The notes beneath the pieces were generated by a model. The model was not told where the DNA came from and did no database searches. It saw only the letters and a list, made by a program, of their open reading frames with translations. A DNA stretch of 64,000 nucleotides from Candidatus Aquiluna sp. UB-MaderosW2red (lineage in GTDB: Bacteria; Actinomycetota; Actinomycetes; Actinomycetales; Microbacteriaceae): contig NZ_LT627734.1 in the NCBI RefSeq assembly GCF_900100865.1, positions 434,001 through 498,000 of the forward strand. The letters are read 5' to 3'. Position 1 is the stretch's first letter, and every line of letters starts with the position of its first letter. Below are positions 19,901 to 27,200 of this stretch, piece by piece. The translations under genes and the position numbers were made by a program.

Positions 19901-20219
19901 AACCATAGGAACCAGAACCCTTAGATATACCAACTTTGGGGGTGACTCCTTCAGCCTCCCTAGAGCTGCCAGAACTGGCATCACTAAAACTCTAATTAGG
20001 CTCGAGGATGTGAACCGAGTGGTTTGCCGAGGCTTCACTTCTGCATCCAGGCCAAGCGCCCAGGACAAGAAGTTGGCAAACCTGAGAGCAAACGCAGCCT
20101 GTGATCTGGCAAAGCGTTTCGCTTCTGATGCAATTATCGAGACCCGCAGTTTACCTGCTGCAGGAATAGGGCCAAGGTTCAGGGCAGTGAACATCTTCAT
20201 CGCTTACAACATTGACTAG
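13968..20219 (+). CDS. Giant multidomain secreted surface protein (LamG, Gly-rich, BspA-type DUF285, MBG, TIG, OmpA-like)
   Basis: 2083 residues, the largest gene here. Domains in order: signal peptide ending in EAQAQ (about 1-40); LamG/concanavalin-like domain (about 45-270; LEAWVRPADIRTG, GGIDQVKVWNGVLS); Gly-rich domain (about 320-525) with long GGGGGG runs; a solute-propeller-like region (about 560-870); BspA-type DUF285 repeats (about 1055-1310; repeated WNTAKxxNMxxMFxGAxxFN); MBG-type beta domains (about 1385-1760; YGEPVPS, VPYGSGVPTYP); a linker with APYTGP and an IPT/TIG-like domain (about 1835-1950); and a C-terminus resembling the OmpA peptidoglycan-binding fold (RGFTSASRPSAQDKKLANLR). 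It shares the linker plus TIG module with the protein at 208-3837. AAAAGGAT precedes the ATG. Adhesion or matrix role inferred. Confidence 0.8.
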   Translation: MTSFRLRRPVFRPTVAVMAMMSLIVSAFLLVPSVPEAQAQTSAGLKNDYDYYADLDGTTQYFRGIDNQAVIPATAFTLEAWVRPADIRTGQDYYSVITQNQKIGGGEDNRVNFGLRVINGTYGIHYGSSSTANTDLDALPGSGIPTNQWSHIAVTSEVGVTGGKTTIWLNGKQVGQSDNAFSVLANATGTAFSIGATGGPTAKNWFKGGIDQVKVWNGVLSQNDIQKSMHAWDATGITPSTLRAHYDFNDKSASGGFVFDAKATTNFNYRLAIKGAPTFPDVKTYQEHNGKQVFTFPRSYLTENGGWRAPNSATKFSAAILAGGGGGGPDNGSGGGGGALYLANNKALPSSRVLGIVVGQGGVGVPDEFNASSGQVSAISSSSIIQSNGGFPGWDYTDTNANTSLGGPANGSPPAGDESFAGARGGASPTCSDAPNPGLPGQVLTMLGVIVGSGGGGGTSVGHPTSAGGPGAGSSSNSFTTGSAGEANRGGGGGAGSGCNNPAKTPGGNGGSGLVIVTVDFVGKCLYVNSGFTLTQVPKVQFFGIQTDPKVQIRSESSQIAVQAAFYGESAIVGDQMYFADRGRQKLRRYPLDASRNVLTESIIGDLPTPGMGVTADERYVYAWNNTGIARYDTLTQNYQKTFIDKGDIAKVDGEMAFGRFEGVGYLFIASDRTGFTDAAGYYSDVYAVPVSGMNAQGVAAIVPAALSKTAHLFSKSKLSGASPEANGSSGIAVIGKSVYWTTGLSSSINSKIWTKVMTPANLPGYPRGGESKTSEAGQMLKEYATQNFRGLSADSEKLYFQATTYNVDSLNPKTLASRTEVLDSAMSTTANGILPAASCPIPIIAGSGRSSFYGGNVATQFPSIFPQNTLGVSYRVEYRINGGPWVLQEVTSGRTASLIPPSDGLYETRVATLVGGELSEFGTTFQTQVGALPDPPLCDNPTKLVYQVTAGTTVRLDLTTASSPGVVKPVVVDWGNGTKSPVASWATGDFTFSKSYPTAGTYTIDICGEFAGFGNASISQDRLSRVIQWGAATATLTDLSFAFNNATILNDVPAVLPAGVTTLESAFLGAAVFNDADVKLWNTDNVVNFAGMFSGAKAFNQDIGTNSTYWNTAKATNMSNMFNGATAFNNGNADTIKNWDTALVTNTSSMFEKAANFNQSIPTDGNKWKTSSVTQTQNMFNGAAVFNQNIGTWDTANVENFSGMFKGATVFNNGGSAAIQDWNTAKVLKMDSMFAQARAFNQPLPTAGSKWDVSKVSTMEDMFSGASSFNQVLTSWVTSKVSNMNRMFFSATAFNSATAFEIPVLTTAANMFSYSGLSDDNYGTVIIGFDAEQEASRALTGVVFGAVDKTAFCDTAHASLLDLAATVAASGAAWTITDKTNRTLSCAPTVTITAANATHVYGEPVPSIGFTKVVTGESLPTSDWLSEVQCKAVVTSDGANVLATSAAVSGAYKTSCTGPSGTGIGIKVVYVDGTYSVSQRPITVRAKDQAIFSGQPTTDTPATALSTDSALVMVTSGSILAGDVVHFTLGYTPKTGTAAVASSAYTGSGAMNIIPAAATTGSIGATGNYLVTGSNAVLTVSELTYIIAAKSQVKTYGNLYSFSDADWICTMKVTTGSVISEGACSPTPSVSISSAGASANQNVSSTAITLSATISGVASSNITTVAGTLEVVPRVLTVIAETMVVPYGSGVPTYPTPQITGFANGQDSSDVTAPTCGSGYNPDTARGTVLNITCGGGNPGSNYRFVYPASSPTLTVPALSTVSSDVPITTSLPEDVISADSVFRFGIAPVNRICFANLIILDGINEPNPIRQEVTSSSVVFELPLDIGEYEYELFLDGNCDAPTTRGMLSILEYVAPVIVPEATVTPAPSVAPAPYTGPQITDFSARQLPGDKPATVVLDGVRLSLVTDVWVGETKITFTRNDKGQLILSLPALAEGKYDLRLGFEGGGMITNINAFIILKAGDIGNQTPPTDTLPKTIGTRTLRYTNFGGDSFSLPRAARTGITKTLIRLEDVNRVVCRGFTSASRPSAQDKKLANLRANAACDLAKRFASDAIIETRSLPAAGIGPRFRAVNIFIAYNID

Positions 20220-20235
20220 GTAGTTTGAATGCAAG

Positions 20236-20275
20236 AGGGCTGCCGACCAGAATTTGGTCGGCAGCCCTTTTTCTT
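20236..20275 (+). terminator. Rho-independent terminator after the giant surface protein
   Basis: A perfect 13-base stem, GGGCTGCCGACCA with TGGTCGGCAGCCC, is followed by TTTTTCTTT. It begins 17 bases after the surface gene stop. Confidence 0.9.
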
Positions 20276-20327
20276 TATCAAGTCCCCGCCCCATCAATCC
20301 CTCAGTTGGGTTTATTAGGCTTATGCA

Positions 20328-20903
20328 ATGCTCAAATCTCAAATCAAAGTCTTTGCCACAAGTGCGCTGGTTGTTTCTGTGTTCCTAGCCCTCACGGGCT
20401 GCGGCGCTGTTACTGACACGACAAGTTCTTCTGCAGCCTCAGAGACAGTCCCTGAGAGTTCTTCAGGGACTGTGGCACCTAGTGGGGCAGATGAAATGGG
20501 CTTGGCGCTTTTGGCCGTTGAGGCAAGCTATGAACTCTTTCAAAATGCTGGGATGACCGAGACTGTTTTATCTGGTGAGGATAAATATATCCTTAGCTAT
20601 GACCCTGCTAACCCGGTGTTTGTAGCAGCGCTTTATAACCTCACCTTCGATGACGCAATTCCGGTTGAAGAAAAAGAGCTTTTCACCGTTTATGCCGCTT
20701 GGCTATTTAGCCAAGACGGCAGCTCGGAGGTCTTGGTGACACCGACTGGTCTTTCTATCTCCAATGATGTTTCAAGCCCCTTTGAGGTCGTGATTGAGGA
20801 CGGGTTGATTGTGTCTGGTGGGGCGCTTGACGGTTCCTGGTCTGGGACCTTTAGTTACGAGCCAGACTTTGAGATTTTGGCTCTGATTGCCGATGCGGGC
20901 TAG
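20328..20903 (+). CDS. Hypothetical lipoprotein, 191 aa
   Basis: The N-terminus has a basic start, a hydrophobic core and the lipobox LTGC (Cys at about residue 25), so it is an outer-face lipid-anchored protein. A Ser/Thr-rich linker (about 30-55) is followed by an acidic globular part of about 135 residues. No known domain recognised. It follows the terminator of the surface gene and stands alone ahead of the E1/E2/PTS cluster. Confidence 0.65.
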   Translation: MLKSQIKVFATSALVVSVFLALTGCGAVTDTTSSSAASETVPESSSGTVAPSGADEMGLALLAVEASYELFQNAGMTETVLSGEDKYILSYDPANPVFVAALYNLTFDDAIPVEEKELFTVYAAWLFSQDGSSEVLVTPTGLSISNDVSSPFEVVIEDGLIVSGGALDGSWSGTFSYEPDFEILALIADAG

Positions 20904-21067
20904 TTAGCCAAGTCTGTAGTTTCTGGCGCTCTAATCATTTGTCATATTCTTGGCCATTGGCCCCCTTTCTAGCTGGCTCACGTATGTGATGATTGCTGTT
21001 GTTAACAGGCATTTGTGAGAGATTCAGGCTACTTTGGACACCAATCTCAAATCAGCGAGGATGCGAA

Positions 21068-22075
21068 ATGGCAGCGATAAATCCCCTAATCTCACCGGAA
21101 GCGAGCCTGATCTCTCAGGACCCAGCTGCCGCCAAAGCGGCCCTCGGGTCACTATTGGCCATTAGGTCATTTGAAGAGGCGGTGGATGCGCTATTTGCCC
21201 GGGGCTTGATGCACGGAACCATGCACCTATCGATTGGCCAAGAAGCTTCTGCAACGGGGGTCTGTGCTGCTTTACTGCCCACCGATTACATAACAAGTAC
21301 TCACCGCGGCCACGGCCACTGCATCGCCAAGGGTGCAGATCTAACTCGGATGATGGCCGAGCTACTAGCCAAACAAAGTGGCTACTGCCGTGGCCGCGGG
21401 GGCAGTATGCACATCGCCGATGTCGAAACCGGCAATTTGGGAGCCAACGGCATTGTTGCCGGCGGCATCCCGATTGCGGCAGGGGCGGCCCTTGCGCAAA
21501 AGATGCAGGGCAAATCCAATGTCGTCGTGAGCTTTTTTGGAGATGGTGCAACCAATGAGGGCGCTTTCCACGAAGCGTTGAACCTGGCCGCGATTTGGGA
21601 TCTGCCGGTGATTTTTGTATGCGAGAACAATAAATACGGCATGTCTAATTCGATTGAAGAATCGATGAAGATCAAGTTCATCTCGGAGCGAGGCGCTGCC
21701 TACGGCATCGAGGGTGTCACCGTTGATGGCAACGATGTTGATGAGGTTTATCTAGCCGCCAAAAAGGCTGTGGACAAAGCTCGCTCGGGTGGCGGCCCAA
21801 CTTTGATTGAGGCGATTACCTATCGCCATAAGGGTCACAGTAAGTCTGATAAAAACCTATACCGCACCAAAGAAGAAATTGAAGAGTGGAAGAGCAATGA
21901 CCCAATTGGTCGCTTCGAGACCAAGGCCCTAGAAGCCGGCAGCATAAGCCAGGCTGATATTGATGCTTTGCGCGAGAAGGTTCGTGAGGACACTCGCTCG
22001 GCCATAAGGGATGCAACTAGCGCTCCCGACTCCGATCCAGCAGAACTACTATCTAGCGTTTTTAGGGCGGTCTAA
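21068..22075 (+). CDS. pdhA: Pyruvate/acetoin dehydrogenase-type E1 component, alpha subunit
   Basis: A 335-residue thiamine-diphosphate enzyme subunit. With the beta subunit it decarboxylates a 2-oxoacid (pyruvate) or acetoin and passes the acyl group to E2. Key features are [21 protein letters not shown], and the ThDP/Mg motif [18 protein letters not shown]...NNKYGMS. I use ATG 21068, with GCGAGG at 21055-21060, rather than the farther in-frame start at 20993, which lacks a ribosome site. It opens a co-directional cluster running to about 29150; the beta gene starts directly after its stop. The complex's substrate cannot be settled from sequence. Confidence 0.85.
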   Translation: MAAINPLISPEASLISQDPAAAKAALGSLLAIRSFEEAVDALFARGLMHGTMHLSIGQEASATGVCAALLPTDYITSTHRGHGHCIAKGADLTRMMAELLAKQSGYCRGRGGSMHIADVETGNLGANGIVAGGIPIAAGAALAQKMQGKSNVVVSFFGDGATNEGAFHEALNLAAIWDLPVIFVCENNKYGMSNSIEESMKIKFISERGAAYGIEGVTVDGNDVDEVYLAAKKAVDKARSGGGPTLIEAITYRHKGHSKSDKNLYRTKEEIEEWKSNDPIGRFETKALEAGSISQADIDALREKVREDTRSAIRDATSAPDSDPAELLSSVFRAV

Positions 22076-23065
22076 ATGTCATCCAGAGTTATCACCTATG
22101 CCGAGGCAATCCGCGAAGCGATTGGCCAGGCAATGGAGGCTGATCCGAGCGTGTTCATGCTCGGTGAAGACATCGGTATTTACGGTGGGGCATTCGGAGT
22201 CACCGGTGACCTGATCCACCGCTTTGGTCCCGAGCGCATCAGGGACACCCCTATTTCAGAACTCGGCATTGTTGGTGCTGCGGTTGGTGCCGCCTTGGTT
22301 GGTATGAAGCCAATTGTTGAGATTCAGTTCTCTGACTTCACAGCCCAGGCCATGGATCAGATTGTGAACCAGGCCGCCAAGATCCACTTCATGCTGGGTG
22401 GCGAGCTTTCGGTGCCAATGGTGCTTCGGGCGCCAACCGGCTCTGGAACAGGTGCTGCGGCTCAGCACTCCCAGAGCCTAGAGGCTTGGTTTGCTCACGT
22501 GCCGGGGCTAAAGGTGGTTATGCCGTCAAGCCCCTACGAGGCAAAAGGGCTATTGCTAGCGGCTTTGGATGATCCGAACCCGGTAATTATTCTTGAACAC
22601 AAATTGCTCTATCGGACCTCTGGCGAGGTCCCCGAGGAGCCTTACCGCTCGCCAATTGGAGTACCAAATGTCTTGGCAACCGGCAAGGACATGACCATGG
22701 TTGCCACCGGCATCATGGTCTCAAGAGCCCTTGAAGCCAGAGAGCAACTCTTAGCAGAGGGGATTGATGCCGGAGTGATTGATGTTCGGACTCTCAGCCC
22801 GCTGGATATGGCACCAATCAACGAGGCCGTGAAGCAAACAGGTCGAGTGATGCTGATTCAAGAAGCCCCAAAGCACGTTGGTTATATGGCAGAGATTGCC
22901 GCTCGGATTGCCGAGGGCCCTGCGATTTACTCGCTTTTGGAGCCGGTGATGCGAGTGTGTGGTTTGGATATTCCAATCCCCTACGCCCCGCAGCTTGAAA
23001 AAGCCGCGGTGCCGCAGCTTGATGGCATCATCGCTTCAGCCAAAGAGCTGATGAAGGGCGTCTAA
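22076..23065 (+). CDS. pdhB: Pyruvate/acetoin dehydrogenase-type E1 component, beta subunit
   Basis: 329 residues of the transketolase-like beta subunit. Recognisable features are [53 protein letters not shown] and [17 protein letters not shown] in the ThDP-contact domain. A transketolase C-terminal domain follows (about 200-329; [12 protein letters not shown]). It abuts the alpha gene and its stop overlaps the E2 start by one base, so all three are coupled. Confidence 0.88.
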   Translation: MSSRVITYAEAIREAIGQAMEADPSVFMLGEDIGIYGGAFGVTGDLIHRFGPERIRDTPISELGIVGAAVGAALVGMKPIVEIQFSDFTAQAMDQIVNQAAKIHFMLGGELSVPMVLRAPTGSGTGAAAQHSQSLEAWFAHVPGLKVVMPSSPYEAKGLLLAALDDPNPVIILEHKLLYRTSGEVPEEPYRSPIGVPNVLATGKDMTMVATGIMVSRALEAREQLLAEGIDAGVIDVRTLSPLDMAPINEAVKQTGRVMLIQEAPKHVGYMAEIAARIAEGPAIYSLLEPVMRVCGLDIPIPYAPQLEKAAVPQLDGIIASAKELMKGV

Positions 23066-24153
23066 TGCCAAAAACCGCAATTGTGATGCCCAAGATGTCG
23101 ATGACTATGACCGAGGGTGAAGTTGTTGAGTACTACGTAGTTGTCGGTCAAAAGGTTTCGATTGGCGATGTGGTGGCAATGGTCGGCACCGATAAGACCA
23201 ACATGGAGGTCGAGTCGGATATCGAAGGCGAGGTGCTGGAGATATCTTCAACCCCGGGTGCTGTGATCGATGTTGGCTTACCGCTTATGGTCCTAGAGAC
23301 CGAGAGCGAAGACCTCTTGGCTGATTTGTTTGGTGACTCGGCTTCAGAAGCTGCCGCCGAGCCGCAAGCCGAGGTCGTTGGTGAAGTCACAGAAGCTGCG
23401 CCTTTGGCGCCGATTGCTCAGGTGCCAGTGCAGGAGATTCTTGCGATGCCCGGGGCTAGGAAGCTTGCTCAAGAGCTCAATGTTGATTTAGGTACTGTGA
23501 CCCCTAAGAGTGAGTCTGGGGTCATCAAGGTAACTGACTTGGCCGTGAAGCAGGACCCTGAGCGGGCCCTTCGGGCCAAGAAGCTCATTGCCAAGGTGTT
23601 GGAGGGTTCATTACTGATTCCGCAGTTCTCGGTCTCCAAAGAGATATCGCTCTATGGCAATTTGCCAAAGAGCTTTGACTCGAGGATCAAAGCTTTGCTT
23701 ATTGCTTGGGGTAATACCCTAAAAGCCATGCCTCAGGTGAATCAGTTATGGCAAGAGGACATTGTGCTGGTCACTGAAATCAAGGCTGCAGTGCTGCTAA
23801 AGACTTCGCTTGGTTTTGTGTCTCCGGTTATTTCTTTAGCTGATACGACTTTGGATACCTGGGGTGATGAGGTTGATCGGGTTTTGAAATCCGCTTCTCA
23901 CAACAAGATTCCGCTAGCTAATCTTTCGGGCGCTACAACGGCAATAACCGATTTGAGTGAATACCTAATCGACCAGGCGAATACCTTATTGCTGCCGGGT
24001 CAATCCTCGGGATTGAACATCGGCAGCCCCAGGGCAACGGATAACGGAACAAGTCTCTATGTGACAGTAGTCTTTGACCACCGAATAGCGGATCCCGGGG
24101 ATGCAGCCGAGGTGTTAGCAGAGTTCGAAAGAGCGTTGAACGAGGTTTTGTAG
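23065..24153 (+). CDS. pdhC: 2-oxoacid/acetoin dehydrogenase E2 (lipoyl acyltransferase)
   Basis: A 362-residue E2. A single N-terminal lipoyl domain (1-78) has the lipoylated lysine K44 in GTDKTNMEVES. A flexible linker, a small E3/E1-binding domain (about 125-160; MPGARKLAQELNVDLGTVTP) and a compact acyltransferase domain (about 170-362) follow. The active-site motif is DHRIADPGDA: catalytic His and Asp are present but the usual Gly after the Asp is Pro. No E3 (lipoamide dehydrogenase) gene lies in the window. Its TAG shares one base with the SorC start. Confidence 0.85.
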   Translation: MPKTAIVMPKMSMTMTEGEVVEYYVVVGQKVSIGDVVAMVGTDKTNMEVESDIEGEVLEISSTPGAVIDVGLPLMVLETESEDLLADLFGDSASEAAAEPQAEVVGEVTEAAPLAPIAQVPVQEILAMPGARKLAQELNVDLGTVTPKSESGVIKVTDLAVKQDPERALRAKKLIAKVLEGSLLIPQFSVSKEISLYGNLPKSFDSRIKALLIAWGNTLKAMPQVNQLWQEDIVLVTEIKAAVLLKTSLGFVSPVISLADTTLDTWGDEVDRVLKSASHNKIPLANLSGATTAITDLSEYLIDQANTLLLPGQSSGLNIGSPRATDNGTSLYVTVVFDHRIADPGDAAEVLAEFERALNEVL

Positions 24154-25106
24154 TGGCAACCGTCAGAGACCGCTCAATGATTGTTAATGTGGCCAGGATG
24201 TATTACGAGCAGGACATGTCGCAGGATCAAATTGCTCGGGTGTTACTCACCAGTCGCTCGAACGTTTCGCGAATATTATCCGAGGCCAAGAAAAAGGGCA
24301 TTGTCGAATTCAAGGTGGTTGAGCACTCCAAGCGCGATACCGATCTAGAACAACAGCTAGTCGCACGTTTCGGGCTTAGAACTGCTTATGTTGCAAAGGT
24401 GCCCGAGGGCATAGATGAGTATCAGGCGGTTGGGCAAATAGCAGCGCAGGTATTTTTGAATCACATGAAGCCCAATGCCAAGATCGCACTTTCCTGGGGT
24501 CGGTCCTTAGAGGCGATGGTTGAAGAGATAGCGGAGAATAATCGGCCCGATCTGACGATCATCCCGCTGATTGGCGGGATGATGGAAGTCCCGGCTGCAA
24601 TCAATGGTGAGAATCTAGTCAGGGTTTTGGCCTCCAGGATTAAGGCTGATTTCAAGATTTTGCACTCGCCAACAATTGTGCAGAGCTCTGCGGTGAAGTC
24701 GGCTTTTATGAGTGAGCCGAGCATCAAAGGCGTAATTGAGCTTGCCAAGAATGCGGACATCGCTTTTGTGGGAATCGGCTCCAAGGGATCTACCTCTTCG
24801 CAGTACATTCTTGAGGCCGCTGGCCTTCAGGAGGCAACCCACAGGCCGTTATTTAAAAACGTGGTTGGGGATATCGCTTGCCGTTTCTACGGTGAGAATG
24901 GCGAACCGGTGGACCAGGGGTTGGAGTCTCGAACAGTTGGTCTTGAGCTTGGTGAACTTAGAAAGATAAAAAAGGTGATTGGCATTGCGGTTGGCGATGA
25001 CAAGCCACCTGGTGTTTTAGGCGCACTTCGAGGTAACTTGGTTTCCACCTTGATAACCAGCAGTGAATGCGCAAGGCGTGTGCTAGAACTTGCTGGCAAG
25101 CCTTAG
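24153..25106 (+). CDS. SorC-family sugar-binding transcriptional regulator
   Basis: 317 residues. An N-terminal helix-turn-helix (about 20-50; MSQDQIARVLLTSRSNVSRI) is followed by a SorC/DeoR-type sugar-phosphate sensing domain (about 60-315; GRSLEAMVEEIA, TIIPLIGGM, ADIAFVGIGS). Such regulators respond to phosphorylated polyols or sugars. It starts with GTG overlapping the E2 stop and precedes gutM and the PTS genes, so it probably controls the whole cluster. Confidence 0.88.
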   Translation: MATVRDRSMIVNVARMYYEQDMSQDQIARVLLTSRSNVSRILSEAKKKGIVEFKVVEHSKRDTDLEQQLVARFGLRTAYVAKVPEGIDEYQAVGQIAAQVFLNHMKPNAKIALSWGRSLEAMVEEIAENNRPDLTIIPLIGGMMEVPAAINGENLVRVLASRIKADFKILHSPTIVQSSAVKSAFMSEPSIKGVIELAKNADIAFVGIGSKGSTSSQYILEAAGLQEATHRPLFKNVVGDIACRFYGENGEPVDQGLESRTVGLELGELRKIKKVIGIAVGDDKPPGVLGALRGNLVSTLITSSECARRVLELAGKP

Positions 25107-25121
25107 GAAAGTGAGATAGCC

Positions 25122-25496
25122 GTGGAAGTACTGATTTGGATCTTTTTGCTCATCGCAGGAATGTGGGTATTTCAGCTGTATCTCACAGTGAAGCAATCCC
25201 AGCGCTTTCAAGACAGCGTGAAAGCCATCCGAACCGAAGGCACCACCACCGCGATTGGGCTTGGCGGGTTTAGGTATAAAGGGGGTAGGGCCTTTGTCGC
25301 ACTGGCCCAAAAAGACGGTGTGGTGACCGGTGTGCGGGTGCTCACGGGTCTGAGCGTGCTCTCCAATCCGAAGCCCTTCCCAAGCCTTGAGGGTCGCTTG
25401 GTAAAGGACCTACTAAACATTGAAAATATGCCGGGGGTAAAAAAGAAGATTGCGCTGGCTGCGGTCAATGCAGCGGAGACTCTGTCTCAAAAATGA
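25122..25496 (+). CDS. gutM: GutM-like glucitol operon activator
   Basis: A 124-residue protein with one N-terminal membrane helix (about 3-22; LIWIFLLIAGMWVFQLYL) and a basic cytosolic part containing TTAIGLGGFRYKGGRAFVAL and VRVLTGLSVLSNPKPFP, the GutM/SrlM signature. GutM is the co-activator encoded in glucitol PTS operons. GTG start 15 bases after the SorC gene. Its position between SorC and srlA matches this role. Confidence 0.85.
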   Translation: MEVLIWIFLLIAGMWVFQLYLTVKQSQRFQDSVKAIRTEGTTTAIGLGGFRYKGGRAFVALAQKDGVVTGVRVLTGLSVLSNPKPFPSLEGRLVKDLLNIENMPGVKKKIALAAVNAAETLSQK

Positions 25497-25602
25497 AATG
25501 CACAAACGTGCGTAACTAACTCTCCACTTCACCTTTTTTATTGCACTAGCGTGTTGGCAAGCATGGTCACAGATGATTGTGCTTCGATCCAAAGGAGGGT
25601 TG

Positions 25603-26190
25603 ATGTTTTCACTACTTGCCGAAGACGCAACGGTTGGCGCACCAACCGGTGTCTGGGGTGCGATAGCTAGTGGAGCGGAATATTTCATCGGAATATTCAA
25701 CGAAGGCGGCGCGGTCCTAACAGGTCTCGTAACAGGAATCATTCCTACGCTTTTGGTTCTACTAACCGCAGTTAATGCTCTGATTCGACTAATCGGACCA
25801 GAGAAAATCGAGAACCTAGGTAAAAAAGCTGGACAGCCTGGATTGATCTGGTACCCAGTTCGATACATCGTGCTTCCAGTTCTCGCAGTGTTCTTTTTAA
25901 CCAACCCGATGGCTTACACCATCGGTAGGTTCCTACCAGAGCGATTCAAGCCAGCGTTTTACGACTCTGCTGTTTCGTTCGTGCACCCAATTACGGGTCT
26001 GTTCCCCCACGCTAACGCCGGTGAGCTTTTTGTTTACCTGGGTATCGCAGCGGGTATCACGACTCTTGGATTCGGTCTTGGCGACCTAGCCATTCGTTTC
26101 CTACTAGTTGGTTTGGTAGTTATCTTCATCCGTGGAGTTGTGACTGAGTTCATTACTTCGCGCATGATGGCAAGAAAGGTGGCTGCATAA
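25603..26190 (+). CDS. srlA: PTS glucitol/sorbitol-type enzyme IIC
   Basis: A 195-residue membrane component of the glucitol-type phosphotransferase system. It has several helices (IIPTLLVLLTAVNALIRLIG, YIVLPVLAVFFLTNPMAYTI, LFVYLGIAAGITTLGFGLGD) and the family landmark FFLTNPMAYTIGRFLPERFKP. I use ATG 25603, preceded by the strong site AAAGGAGG, rather than 25573. It overlaps the next gene by one base. EI and HPr are not in the window. Confidence 0.88.
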   Translation: MFSLLAEDATVGAPTGVWGAIASGAEYFIGIFNEGGAVLTGLVTGIIPTLLVLLTAVNALIRLIGPEKIENLGKKAGQPGLIWYPVRYIVLPVLAVFFLTNPMAYTIGRFLPERFKPAFYDSAVSFVHPITGLFPHANAGELFVYLGIAAGITTLGFGLGDLAIRFLLVGLVVIFIRGVVTEFITSRMMARKVAA

Positions 26191-26723
26191 TGAATAATCT
26201 TCTTGTGAAAATCGGCCGCGGCGTCGGTGGAGTTGTTGGAGCGCTTTATCAGGCTGGACGCGACAGCGTCGAGACCGTTATCCGCAACATCCTGCCTTTT
26301 ATGGCATTCATCTCTTTCATCATCGGTTTGGTATTAGTAACTGGCGTTGGAGACTTTATTGCTAACGGAATCAAGGGGCTAGCTGGCTCGCTAGTTGGTC
26401 TATTGATTGTTTCAATCGTTTGTGCAATTCCACTTTTGAGCCCGCTGTTGGGCCCAGGAGCTGTTATTGCTCAGATTGTTGGAACCCTTCTGGGTGTAGA
26501 AATCGGTAAGGGAACCATCCCACCACAGTATGCACTTCCAGCACTATTTGCGATCAACCCACAGGTTGGTTGCGACTTTATCCCAGTGGGTCTAGCACTT
26601 GGTGAAGCGGAACCAGAGACAGTAGAAATCGGTGTACCTGCCGTACTGTTCTCCCGTTTGATCACTGGCCCACTAGCCGTTGTGATTGCATACTTTGCAT
26701 CATTCGGCATGTATCAGAGCTAA
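26190..26723 (+). CDS. srlE: PTS glucitol/sorbitol-type EIIBC, C-terminal membrane half
   Basis: 177 residues corresponding to the C-terminal membrane domain of SrlE (ILPFMAFISFIIGLVLVTGV, VCAIPLLSPLLGPGAVIAQI, ALFAINPQVGCDFIPVGLAL). In E. coli this is fused behind the IIB domain in one chain of about 319 residues. Here it is a separate gene and precedes the IIB gene at 26824. Overlaps srlA by one base (ATAATGA). Required with SrlA for the transport channel. Confidence 0.85.
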   Translation: MNNLLVKIGRGVGGVVGALYQAGRDSVETVIRNILPFMAFISFIIGLVLVTGVGDFIANGIKGLAGSLVGLLIVSIVCAIPLLSPLLGPGAVIAQIVGTLLGVEIGKGTIPPQYALPALFAINPQVGCDFIPVGLALGEAEPETVEIGVPAVLFSRLITGPLAVVIAYFASFGMYQS

Positions 26724-26750
26724 AAAGAAGAATCCTAAAATAGGGGTAAC

Positions 26751-26789
26751 AATCAAAGGGTGAACTGTTTTACAGTTCACCCTTTGATT
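26751..26789 (+). terminator. Strong intercistronic hairpin inside the PTS operon
   Basis: A 17-base perfect stem (AATCAAAGGGTGAACTG with its complement) with a TTTTA loop lies between the two srlE halves. The right arm runs into TTT but no long U-tract follows. It may be an attenuator, partial terminator or RNA-stabilising processing site that sets a different level for the membrane and soluble PTS parts. Confidence 0.7.
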
Positions 26790-26823
26790 TACTCAAAACC
26801 GAAGCCAAACTAAGGAGTAGTAA

Positions 26824-27198
26824 ATGGGCGAGTACAAAGCGGTACGCATCGAAAAAGGTTACGGCGGCTGGGGTGGACCTCTAGTTGTATTACCAACCGA
26901 TGAACGGCCATTGATCTACTGCGTCACTGGCGGTGGCATTCACCCACTTGCCCAGCACATTGCAGATCTAACCGGCGGTCAAGTATTCGACGGCTTTAAA
27001 TCAAGTGCACCTTTTGACAAGATTGCGGTTGCAGTCATCGACTGCGGTGGAACCGCCAGGATCGGCGTGTATCCGATGAAAAAATGTTTGACCGTGGACA
27101 TCCACGCGACTTCACCCGCAGGCCCGTTGGCAATGTTCATCACCGAGGAGCTCTTTGTCTCCGGTGTGAAGCCAGCCAACGTCACTCCAGTTGAGTAA
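26824..27198 (+). CDS. srlE: PTS glucitol/sorbitol-type enzyme IIB (split N-terminal half of SrlE)
   Basis: 124 residues matching the cytosolic IIB domain of SrlE (VRIEKGYGGWGGPLVVLPT at the N-terminus). The phosphorylated cysteine is the C of AVIDCGGTARIGVYPMKK. It accepts phosphate from IIA (27201) and passes it to the incoming polyol. Start preceded by AAGGAG at 26812-26817. Its position behind the hairpin and after the membrane half inverts the usual fused order. Confidence 0.87.
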   Translation: MGEYKAVRIEKGYGGWGGPLVVLPTDERPLIYCVTGGGIHPLAQHIADLTGGQVFDGFKSSAPFDKIAVAVIDCGGTARIGVYPMKKCLTVDIHATSPAGPLAMFITEELFVSGVKPANVTPVE

Positions 27199-27200
27199 TC

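Noticed and set aside
19470-20200. Antisense frames of 134 and 201 codons over the 3' part of the giant surface gene
   Set aside because: They overlap clear TIG- and OmpA-like coding sequence and show no family features.
20996-21008. CTGTT-GTT-AACAG inverted repeat before pdhA as a SorC site
   Set aside because: Arms are too short and no second copy was seen before the PTS genes; not enough support.
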